Origin: Oscillospiraceae bacterium
Lineage (GTDB): Bacteria; Bacillota; Clostridia; Oscillospirales; Oscillospiraceae
Direction: 5' to 3'
Length of the DNA: 12,830 nt
NCBI GenBank assembly: GCA_016296565.1
Contig: JAEDJB010000045.1
Span: 1 to 12,830, forward strand
In this document: in pieces, positions 1 to 5,791 of the stretch
How positions within the stretch are numbered: position 1 is the stretch's first letter
Layout of the letters: the number at the start of each line of letters is the position of its first letter
Position numbers and translations under genes: made by a program
The notes under the pieces: generated by a model
Told to the model about the DNA's origin: nothing
What the model saw: the letters and a program-made list of their open reading frames with translations, nothing else
Databases searched by the model: none

Positions 1-547
1 CGTCCATTTCTCCGCTGATCCCCGTGCCGCCGATGAGATAGAGCTCCCCCTCCGCTGTCTGGTAGATGGGATTGGCATAAAAGCTGTGCAGCCCGCCATC
101 AGCGGACACATAGAGGTCTGCTGTCACCACAATCTCGTCCATGTCGTCGTTTAGGTTAAACGCAGTGTACAGCTGCGCTTCCTCGGCGGTACTTGAGGTC
201 CAGTAGGAATCCTCTCCGGCATCCACCGGAATGTAATAGATAGCAATCCCCTCCAGCCCGGGGAAGGTATAGTCCGGGTGCTCCGGGTCGTCGGACTGGT
301 TTACCCCATAAATGCGCTCCTGATAGGCGCTGGTGTCTCCATCAACCAGAATTTCTTCCCCCTTTGTCACCCCGTCCAGATGGTCGTTCAGATAGGCTTC
401 CAGGTCCATCAGGTCCAGGTACTCGGTGGTGACAAAGGCTCCCACCAGCCGGTCCTGACCGCTGCTCTCCTCCTTGGCCAGCTGGCAGCCGGTGAGGGAC
501 AGCAGCAGTCCGGCGGTAATAAACGATGCAAACAGGTTACGTTTCAT
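1..547 (-). CDS. Putative lipoprotein, 3' end outside window (partial)
   Basis: The reading frame opens at ATG 547-545 and stays open for 182 codons to the window edge, so the C-terminus is missing. The N-terminus is a lipoprotein signal: MKRN, a hydrophobic stretch (about residues 5-18) and the lipobox LTGC with Cys21 as the predicted lipidation site. The start is set by a GGAGG at 558-554, six bases upstream. The mature part is acidic and rich in Asp, Glu and Tyr, with no family I recognise. It overlaps the 3' end of the XRE regulator gene by 11 bp and is the third gene of the DUF2975-like/XRE operon, so it is probably co-translated and shares its regulation. I infer an anchored protein on the outer face of the cytoplasmic membrane. 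Its function is unknown. Confidence 0.8.
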   Translation of the reverse strand, partial: MKRNLFASFITAGLLLSLTGCQLAKEESSGQDRLVGAFVTTEYLDLMDLEAYLNDHLDGVTKGEEILVDGDTSAYQERIYGVNQSDDPEHPDYTFPGLEGIAIYYIPVDAGEDSYWTSSTAEEAQLYTAFNLNDDMDEIVVTADLYVSADGGLHSFYANPIYQTAEGELYLIGGTGISGEMD

Positions 548-764
548 TTTCAGCCTCCAATTCTCCGTCAAACTTCAAAATATCGCCTACGTCGCAGTCC
601 AGAAAATAACAGATGCGGTTGAGGGTGTGAAAACGCACGCCCTTGGCCTTGCCGCTGCGGAGGATGGACAGGTTGGCCTCGGTGATGCCCACCTTGGCGC
701 ACAGCTCCTTTGAGGTCATCCCCCGGGCTTTCAGCACCTCTTCCAGACAGACCTTGATGGCCAT
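537..764 (-). CDS. YozG-type small XRE/Cro family transcriptional regulator
   Basis: A 75-residue protein that is essentially one helix-turn-helix domain: about residues 5-65, with the HTH around LCAKVGITEANLSIL (21-35) and the typical follow-on SGKAKGVRF...L, ending in CDVGDILKF. It resembles the small XRE regulators (YozG-like, COG3655) usually paired with DUF2975 membrane proteins, and the gene just upstream encodes such a protein. I place the start at ATG 764, not at the in-frame ATG 770. The SD-like GGGGGG (776-771) abuts the first ATG but lies six bases before the second, and family members as I recall them begin MAI-x-V. The SD region overlaps the stop codon of the upstream gene, suggesting translational coupling. 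Likely role: autoregulator of its operon through the palindromes at 1763-1783 and 1806-1826 (inference). Confidence 0.88.
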   Translation of the reverse strand: MAIKVCLEEVLKARGMTSKELCAKVGITEANLSILRSGKAKGVRFHTLNRICYFLDCDVGDILKFDGELEAENET

Positions 765-777
765 GGCCATCCCCCCT

Positions 778-1749
778 TTAAATAAACAGATCGTTGTCCT
801 CTTTCAGCTGCCGGTTCTCCCCCATGAGCTGGGTCAGCAGCAGGACCGCCAGCACAAAAACGATGGACAGCACCGGCAGAAGGACGGTAATGTGGACGGT
901 GTACAGACTGCCCATGCAGATCAGCTGGAGCAGGTTCAGGGCGACGGTGACCAGAATGGTCAGCCCCAGGCTCACCACGCACAGGCGGGAGAGTCTTTGC
1001 GCGGCCTCCCCTGCCCCCTGGGAATAGGGGTCCTGCCGCCGCTCCGCCAGCAGATTCAGGGCGGAAAGAGTTACCAGGGTGTCCAGCACATAGGGCAGGG
1101 CAGCGGCCAGGTAGCGGGCGAACAGGAAGAGATAGCTGGGCAGCAGTGCTCCCTCGTTGCCCTGGTTGCCCGCCTGCAAAGTGTCCACACCGGAGAGGAA
1201 GTCCTGGAAGCAGCTCCCGCAGGCCAGAAAGACGAAGAGGGCCGCCAGAATTTTCAGGAACAGCGCCAGGTAATCCTGGAGCTTTCCCATGTCCGCTGCC
1301 TGGAAGTGGCGCAGGGCCCGGAGGACCCCGTAGCCGAAAGCCAGGGCGTAGACGCTGCCGCCAAAGAGGGCCTTGTTCATCTCCCCGTCCCCCAGGCCGT
1401 TGGGCGTGGGCACCAGAGAGGGGTTCACCATGTAATACAGGGCGGCAAAGACCAGGACAGTCAGCAGGACCAGCAGACAGTCCTCCCGGCAGAGAGCCCT
1501 CCGGCGGCGCAGGACCAACAGCATCCCCAGGGGCAGTAGGCTGAGGACTACATAGAGCAGAATTGCCAGGATGTTTCCCGCTGCTCCGGCCAGGGACAGC
1601 CAGCGCAGGCCTGCCCCGATCTGCTCAAAGGGAAAGGCCAGGGCGCTGGAAAACCACTGGGGCGCGGCGTCCCCCGCCCAGAAGAGGGCCAGGAAGAAAA
1701 TTCCCTCCAGGACCAGAAAGGCCGTGAATGGGCCTCGGCTCTTGTTCAT
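778..1749 (-). CDS. DUF2975-like multi-pass membrane protein
   Basis: A 323-residue, very hydrophobic protein with about eight predicted membrane segments (roughly 8-25, 56-80, 91-108, 129-145, 162-181, 205-235, 255-279 and 284-308). The C-terminal half resembles DUF2975: a DPYSQGAGEAAQRLSRL loop, two last helices, and the tail ENRQLKEDNDLFI, close to the LQEENDLTI-type end I recall for that family. It is about twice the usual DUF2975 length, with the extra membrane segments at the N-terminus, so the family call is tentative. The ATG at 1749 has a GGAGGTG six bases upstream. It is the first gene of the operon, with the XRE gene following after a short gap. In such pairs the membrane protein is thought to act with the regulator, but the mechanism and signal are not known to me. 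Confidence 0.78.
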   Translation of the reverse strand: MNKSRGPFTAFLVLEGIFFLALFWAGDAAPQWFSSALAFPFEQIGAGLRWLSLAGAAGNILAILLYVVLSLLPLGMLLVLRRRRALCREDCLLVLLTVLVFAALYYMVNPSLVPTPNGLGDGEMNKALFGGSVYALAFGYGVLRALRHFQAADMGKLQDYLALFLKILAALFVFLACGSCFQDFLSGVDTLQAGNQGNEGALLPSYLFLFARYLAAALPYVLDTLVTLSALNLLAERRQDPYSQGAGEAAQRLSRLCVVSLGLTILVTVALNLLQLICMGSLYTVHITVLLPVLSIVFVLAVLLLTQLMGENRQLKEDNDLFI

Positions 1750-1762
1750 ATCGGCACCTCCA

Positions 1763-1783
1763 AATTATTGTTTTTCGATAATT
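1763..1783 (-). promoter_or_regulatory. Candidate operator 2 (promoter-distal palindrome) of the XRE operon
   Basis: A perfect-length 8-5-8 inverted repeat, AATTATYG-N5-CRATAATT. It lies just downstream of the expected start point (~1786) and upstream of the GGAGG of the DUF2975-like gene. It matches operator 1 at 1806-1826, whose half sites are arranged as the mirror image. Binding here would block promoter clearance. Assigning it to the XRE regulator is inference from operon context. Confidence 0.62.
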
Positions 1784-1792
1784 TCTATGTTA

Positions 1793-1821
1793 AGGATATC
1801 ACGGGAATTATCGTTTGTCAA
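1793..1821 (-). promoter_or_regulatory. Sigma-A type promoter of the DUF2975-like/XRE/lipoprotein operon
   Basis: The -35 box is TTGACA (1821-1816), a perfect match. The spacer is 17 bp and the -10 box is TATCCT (1798-1793), with four of six consensus bases. The expected start is near 1786, leaving a ~37-nt leader before ATG 1749. The -35 box lies inside operator 1. Confidence 0.75.
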
Positions 1822-1826
1822 TAATT
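1806..1826 (-). promoter_or_regulatory. Candidate operator 1 (overlapping the -35 box) of the XRE operon
   Basis: Inverted repeat AATTATTG-N5-CGATAATT (minus strand), 8-5-8. It covers the -35 hexamer completely. Its centre is 43 bp from that of operator 2, about four helical turns, so both sites face the same side of DNA. Occupancy would exclude RNA polymerase. Confidence 0.65.
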
Positions 1827-1841
1827 TTATAGGGAGAAAAT

Positions 1842-1864
1842 GGGACGGGCCTTTGGCCCGTCCC
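1842..1864 (-). terminator. Rho-independent terminator after the anti-sigma genes
   Basis: A perfect 10-bp GC-rich stem (GGGACGGGCC / GGCCCGTCCC) with a 3-nt loop, followed on the minus strand by ATTTTCT. It starts only 6 bp after the stop codon of the second anti-sigma gene and separates that operon from the -35 box at 1821-1816. Confidence 0.85.
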
Positions 1865-1870
1865 GTTGGT

Positions 1871-2569
1871 TTAATACAGATTCAACACATCGTCTGTGGT
1901 TGCAATTTTTTCTAACCGTTCACTCGCAGGTGGCAGTTCTTGTCCGTTTTCCCAAACTAAAATTGCTTTTCCCGGCGGACCAACATAAATGGCAGGCGTA
2001 TCTTTGGGGAGAAAGTGCGTTCCGCTGTTATTTTCATCTTCAAAACGAGCAACATAGTAAACATCATGTAGACCCTCATCATTGGCTTTCCGGTTCATTT
2101 GGATAATACTCCGCATAGGTGTCACGTACACGGTTCCATCAGATTTTATCTCATGCCGAATAAAGTTGCACTGCTTATTGTTGTCCAAGTAAATATGAAA
2201 AATAATACTGCCATCCATGAGTTGGCTTACTTCCGACACCTCAACTTCCTGGACAGACACAGGGAAATCAACATACCAGTCAATCAAAAAGATCCCTACC
2301 GCAAACAACGCAAGCACCAGTACAGCTATCATTGTTCCGCCAAAAAAGTCACGTTTGCTTTTCTTTTTTGCATACGTTTCCACAGTGTGAAGCAAAATCT
2401 TCTTCTCTTGATCTGCATAAGGGATGATCTCTTGGTAATCCGAAAGGGTGGACCGACAACGCTGACAGGTGACCAAATGTTCTTCAACCAAGCGTTGGCT
2501 CTCTTCACTGCAAGTTTTATCGTGGTAGAAAGGCAGCAAATCCTCAACCACCGGGCAGGTCAGCTTCAT
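1871..2569 (-). CDS. Second zf-HC2 type anti-sigma factor, membrane-anchored
   Basis: A 232-residue single-pass membrane protein. The N-terminal cytoplasmic part carries a zinc-binding anti-sigma motif, H31-x3-C35-x2-C38, with further cysteines at 5 and 20. One membrane helix lies at about 77-96. The remaining ~135 residues are predicted extracytoplasmic and end in a segment containing ILVWENGQELPPASE. It is a clear paralog of the gene immediately upstream: C5, C20, H31, C35, C38 and the membrane helix are at the same positions, and the outer domains share DGS-x-x-FH-x-Y and ILVWE-x-GQELP. The ATG overlaps the upstream stop (ATGA, 4 bp), with GGAGG seven bases before it. Likely role: holding the ECF sigma factor at the membrane until an unknown signal arrives, alone or with its paralog. 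Confidence 0.85.
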   Translation of the reverse strand: MKLTCPVVEDLLPFYHDKTCSEESQRLVEEHLVTCQRCRSTLSDYQEIIPYADQEKKILLHTVETYAKKKSKRDFFGGTMIAVLVLALFAVGIFLIDWYVDFPVSVQEVEVSEVSQLMDGSIIFHIYLDNNKQCNFIRHEIKSDGTVYVTPMRSIIQMNRKANDEGLHDVYYVARFEDENNSGTHFLPKDTPAIYVGPPGKAILVWENGQELPPASERLEKIATTDDVLNLY

Positions 2570-3360
2570 GGCGCATCCTCCTTTTGGAACATTTCATCCC
2601 CAAGGATTTCCTGGACTCTGGCGTAATAGTAATCCCAGTTTATATCGGAAGAAAACGGATAGGAGTAGGTTTCTGCCATTTCTTCCATAGCCGGGCTGGC
2701 GGCCGGAAGCTCCTGTCCCCTCTCCCAGACCAGGATGCAGTCCTCAGGCGTCCCCATATACAGCTTCGTGACACTCGGATTTAAATAATAAGCGCTCCCC
2801 CGGCTGGACATGTCGTTTACATTACTCTGGATATACAAAGAAACGTACGCATTGAACAAACCTGCTTCATCCGTTCGATCCAGTTCGATCAGCGCATGCA
2901 TCGGGGCAAAAAACATGCTGGTGGTTCCATCTTCGTTTATCTCAAAGCTGCAATCCACTTTTCCTAGTTTCTTCCCGTCGTCAACATACCAATGGAACAG
3001 CAGGGAACCATCTTTCATCTGGCAGACCTGGGAAATCAAAATATCCTCCGCTGCCACCGGCTGGTCCTTGATAACAAACAGACGAACAAAAGTCAGCACG
3101 ATCACAACGGCCAGCAGGACGCAAAGCACGCCTTTTCCAAAGGCCTTTCTCTTCTCCTTCGTCCAGGCGTTTTTGGCCTCCCGCATTCCTTCCATATCCT
3201 CTTGGGGATGCTCCATCTGCTCCCGGAGATTCGCCAGGGCCTGGCGGCAGGCGGGGCAGGTTTTCAGGTGTTCCTCCACCAGGACGCGGCTGTCATCGCT
3301 GCACACCTGGTCGTAGTACAGGGGCAGCAGGTCCCCGATCAGTTGGCACGGTACGCTCAT
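2566..3360 (-). CDS. First zf-HC2 type anti-sigma factor, membrane-anchored
   Basis: A 264-residue protein beginning MSVPCQLIGDLLPLYYDQ. The frame is open further upstream, but that stretch only shadows the sigma gene; the true ATG (3360-3358) overlaps the sigma stop codon as ATGA and has GGAGG seven bases upstream. The zinc-binding anti-sigma domain has H31-x3-C35-x2-C38 plus C5 and C20. A basic stretch (KEKRKAFGK) precedes one membrane helix at about 77-97. The outer domain (98-264) contains DGSLLFHWYVDD and ILVWERGQELPAAS. It sits directly after the ECF sigma gene, the normal place for a cognate anti-sigma factor. What the outer domain senses is unknown. It has about 30 more residues at the C-terminus than its tandem paralog. 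Confidence 0.88.
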   Translation of the reverse strand: MSVPCQLIGDLLPLYYDQVCSDDSRVLVEEHLKTCPACRQALANLREQMEHPQEDMEGMREAKNAWTKEKRKAFGKGVLCVLLAVVIVLTFVRLFVIKDQPVAAEDILISQVCQMKDGSLLFHWYVDDGKKLGKVDCSFEINEDGTTSMFFAPMHALIELDRTDEAGLFNAYVSLYIQSNVNDMSSRGSAYYLNPSVTKLYMGTPEDCILVWERGQELPAASPAMEEMAETYSYPFSSDINWDYYYARVQEILGDEMFQKEDAP

Positions 3361-3833
3361 GGCATCGCCTCCTTGATTTTCCGTCTGGCCCGGTGGTAGG
3401 TCACCCGGGCCCAGCTCTCTGTCTTGTGAAACAGCGCCCCGATCTGGGTGAAGGGCAGCTCCCCGAAGAGCCGCAGGAGAAAGACCTCCTTGTAGGGCTC
3501 CTCCAGGTCGTGCATGGCCCGGTAGATTTCGGCGGCGCTCTCCTTGTCCTGGAGCATCTGCTCCAGCTCGTCGGTGTAGTAGGCCTCCTCCAAAGCCTCG
3601 TCGGACACCAGACGCTTTTCCTTCCGGCAGTAGTCGATGTAGGTGTTCTTGGCGATCTGGCACAGCCAGGCGTAGAGACTGCTGCGGCCGTCGAAGCGGT
3701 CCAGCTTGTTCAGGGCCTTAAAGAAGGACTCCTGGGTGACCTCCTCCGCCACCCACTCGTTCTTGCTGAGCACCAGAATGTACTTGTACACGTCCTTAAA
3801 ATACCGCTGATAGACGGCGTCGAAGTCAGTCAC
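3357..3833 (-). CDS. ECF-type RNA polymerase sigma factor
   Basis: A 158-residue sigma factor with the two-domain ECF layout. Sigma-2 lies at about 4-73, including AEEVTQESFFKAL and the -10 recognition stretch SSLYAWLCQIAKNTYIDYCR. Sigma-4 lies at about 105-156, with the helix-turn-helix ELPFTQIGALFHKTESWARVTYHRARRKI. There is no sigma-1.1 or sigma-3. I choose the GTG at 3833-3831 because GGAGG (3845-3841) lies seven bases upstream of it. The in-frame ATG at 3851 has no ribosome binding site and falls at the predicted transcription start of the ECF-type promoter at 3858-3883. It is the first gene of an operon with two anti-sigma genes joined by 4-bp overlaps, and probably activates its own transcription. 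The signal is unknown. Confidence 0.93.
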   Translation of the reverse strand: MTDFDAVYQRYFKDVYKYILVLSKNEWVAEEVTQESFFKALNKLDRFDGRSSLYAWLCQIAKNTYIDYCRKEKRLVSDEALEEAYYTDELEQMLQDKESAAEIYRAMHDLEEPYKEVFLLRLFGELPFTQIGALFHKTESWARVTYHRARRKIKEAMP

Positions 3834-3857
3834 CTCACCACCTCCCTTCATACATAA

Positions 3858-3883
3858 GACGGAGCAGGAACCCGTTCGTTACA
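3858..3883 (-). promoter_or_regulatory. ECF-type (autoregulatory) promoter of the sigma/anti-sigma operon
   Basis: The -35 motif is TGTAAC (3883-3878), the spacer is 16 bp and the -10 motif is CGTC (3861-3858). This matches the general ECF pattern (for example sigma-W, TGAAAC-N16-CGTA). No good sigma-A promoter is visible here. The start would be near 3850-3852, leaving an ~18-nt leader before GTG 3833. That the sigma factor itself reads this promoter is inference. Confidence 0.75.
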
Positions 3884-3903
3884 ACCTTTCCCCTTTTTCG
3901 CAG

Positions 3904-3938
3904 AAAAGACGGCACCGCGAAACACGGTGCCGTCTTTT
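3904..3938 (-). terminator. Rho-independent terminator of the hydrogenase operon
   Basis: A stem of 10 GC-rich pairs (GACGGCACCG / CGGTGCCGTC) extended by four A-T pairs, with a 7-nt loop. A-tracts on one flank and T-tracts on the other could make it work in both directions. It lies ~30 bp past the hydA stop and only ~20 bp upstream of the ECF -35 box, insulating the sigma operon from the hydrogenase transcript. Confidence 0.88.
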
Positions 3939-3968
3939 TATTGTGCTTGAAATCTTGCCAGGGCGTCC

Positions 3969-5786
3969 TTACTTGTTCACCACGAAGTTTTCCTTGGTCA
4001 GTTCATTGTACTTGCCGCGCTTGACGTAGTGGGTGTGCAGGTACTCGTGAGAGTTGTGGCCGCCGGGCTCGCCCCACTCCTTGTAGAATTCCAGCAGGGA
4101 CTGGTTCTCGTGGGACTTGCGGACCAGCTTGCGCTCGTCCTCGCCGTAGATGGCTTCCATTCTCTTCTGGCGGACAACGTTGATGTCCTGCTTGGGTCTC
4201 GGCTGGCCGCCGCCGGTGATGCAGCCGCCGGGGCAACCCATGACCTCGATGAAGTGATAGGGAGAAGTGCCGTCCTTCACCTGGTTCATCAGCTTCCGGG
4301 CGCCGTCGTAACCGCTGGTGACAGCAATCTTCACCTCGAAGCCCTCGGCAGCCTTCCACTCGGGCTTCACGTTCTCCAGCTTGATGGTGGCCTCGCGGAT
4401 CTGCTCCAGGCCAACAATGGGAGAAACATGGAGGTTGGGGAAGGGCAGCTCGCGGCCGGTAATGATCTCATACACGGTACGCAGGGCAGCTTCCATAACG
4501 CCGCCGGTGACGCCGAAGATGTCGGCAGCGCCGGTGGAGAAGCCCAGAGGTGCGTCGAACTCTTCGTCGGGCAGGGACAGGAAGTCGATGCCCATGGACT
4601 TGATCATGTCGCCCAGCTCACGGGTGGTGAGAACTGCGTCCACGTTGGGCACGCCGTCGTTCTGCATCTCGGGACGGGCGCACTCGGTCTTCTTGGCGGT
4701 GCAGGGCATGATGGAAACCACATACATGTCCTCGGGCTTCTTGCCGATCTTCTTGGCGTAGTAGCTCTTCACCACAGCGCCGAACATCTGGTGGGGAGAC
4801 TTGCAGGAGGACAGATGGTCCAGCTCGTCGGGGAAGTTGTGCTCGACGAACTGAATCCAGCCAGGGGAGCAGGAGGTCAGCATGGGCAGCTCTGCCACGC
4901 CGCCGGTGATGACGGAGCGGAAGCGGCTCAGGAACTCGGTGCCCTCTTCCATGATAGTCAGGTCAGCGCCCCAGTTGGTGTCGAAGACCTCGTCGAAGCC
5001 CATGCGGCGCAGGGCAGCAGCCAGCTTGCCGGTCTCGCAGGAGCCGGCGGGCAGGCCGAAGCATTCGCCGATGCCCACGCGGACAGCGGGGGCGGGCTGG
5101 ACCACCACATGCTTGGTGGGATCGTTCAGAGCCTTCAGGACGCGATCCTTATGGCTGGTCTCACGCAGAGCGCCCACGGGGCAGACCACCACACACTGGC
5201 CGCAGAAGGTGCAGGCCGTGTTGCCGATGGGCAGGCCGAAGCCGGGGGTGATGATGGTCTGGAAGCCGCGGTTTTCCGCAGTGAGGATGGAAGTGGTCTG
5301 GATGTTCTTGCAAACGTTGACGCAGCGGCGGCACAGAATGCACTTGTTGGGGTCCCGGGTGAGGGACTCGCTGACGTCGATGGGCTTCAGGATGCGCTCG
5401 CCCTCGTAGGGGGAGTCCTCCACGCCCAGTTCGCGGCCCAGGGCCTGGAATTCGCAGTCCTGGTTCCGGGGGCAGGTCAGGCACTTCTTGTCGTGGTTGG
5501 ACAGCAGCAACTCATACATGGTGCGGCGTGCTTCCTGAACCCGTTCGTTGTTGGTGTTGATGACCATGCCGTTCTTGGCCTCCACCATACAGGAGGCCTG
5601 GAGATTCTTGGCGGGAGGGCTGACCTGCTCCACCACGCAGATGCGGCAGGCGCCGTACTGGTTGATGCCCTCCAGATAGCACAGCTTCGGGATATGGATG
5701 CCGTTGAGTTCCGCAGCCTGGAGGATGGTGCTGCCCTCCGGCGCGGTACATTCTTTCCCGTTGATGGTGAGTTTAATATCTGCCAT
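3969..5786 (-). CDS. hydA: [FeFe]-hydrogenase catalytic subunit HydA (trimeric, bifurcating type)
   Basis: A 605-residue catalytic subunit. Cluster sites in order: a [2Fe-2S] ferredoxin domain (C36, C47, C50, C66); a His-Cys [4Fe-4S] site (H98-x3-C102-x2-C105-x5-C111); two [4Fe-4S] sites (C149/152/155/159 and C192/195/198/202); and the H-cluster domain with motifs L1 TSCSPGW (304-310), L2 MPCTAKKTE (360-368, C362) and L3 EVMGCPGGC (514-522, C518 and C522). The C-terminal 550-605 region is the small-subunit-like tail (RKSHENQ, HTHYVKRG). It lacks the extra C-terminal [2Fe-2S] domain known from Thermotoga HydA. The start at ATG 5786 follows AGGAGG at the 3' end of hydB; an upstream in-frame ATG lies inside hydB. 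L1 carries Ser where most characterised enzymes have a second Cys. Role: cytoplasmic H2 formation or oxidation coupled to ferredoxin and pyridine nucleotides through HydB and HydC. Confidence 0.95.
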   Translation of the reverse strand: MADIKLTINGKECTAPEGSTILQAAELNGIHIPKLCYLEGINQYGACRICVVEQVSPPAKNLQASCMVEAKNGMVINTNNERVQEARRTMYELLLSNHDKKCLTCPRNQDCEFQALGRELGVEDSPYEGERILKPIDVSESLTRDPNKCILCRRCVNVCKNIQTTSILTAENRGFQTIITPGFGLPIGNTACTFCGQCVVVCPVGALRETSHKDRVLKALNDPTKHVVVQPAPAVRVGIGECFGLPAGSCETGKLAAALRRMGFDEVFDTNWGADLTIMEEGTEFLSRFRSVITGGVAELPMLTSCSPGWIQFVEHNFPDELDHLSSCKSPHQMFGAVVKSYYAKKIGKKPEDMYVVSIMPCTAKKTECARPEMQNDGVPNVDAVLTTRELGDMIKSMGIDFLSLPDEEFDAPLGFSTGAADIFGVTGGVMEAALRTVYEIITGRELPFPNLHVSPIVGLEQIREATIKLENVKPEWKAAEGFEVKIAVTSGYDGARKLMNQVKDGTSPYHFIEVMGCPGGCITGGGQPRPKQDINVVRQKRMEAIYGEDERKLVRKSHENQSLLEFYKEWGEPGGHNSHEYLHTHYVKRGKYNELTKENFVVNK

Positions 5787-5791
5787 TTCTC

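Noticed and set aside
3361..3663. An N-terminal extension of the first anti-sigma gene by about 100 codons
   Set aside because: That stretch overlaps the ECF sigma coding region in another frame and has an Arg/Gly-rich nonsense composition. The ATGA junction with GGAGG at the correct distance marks the real start.
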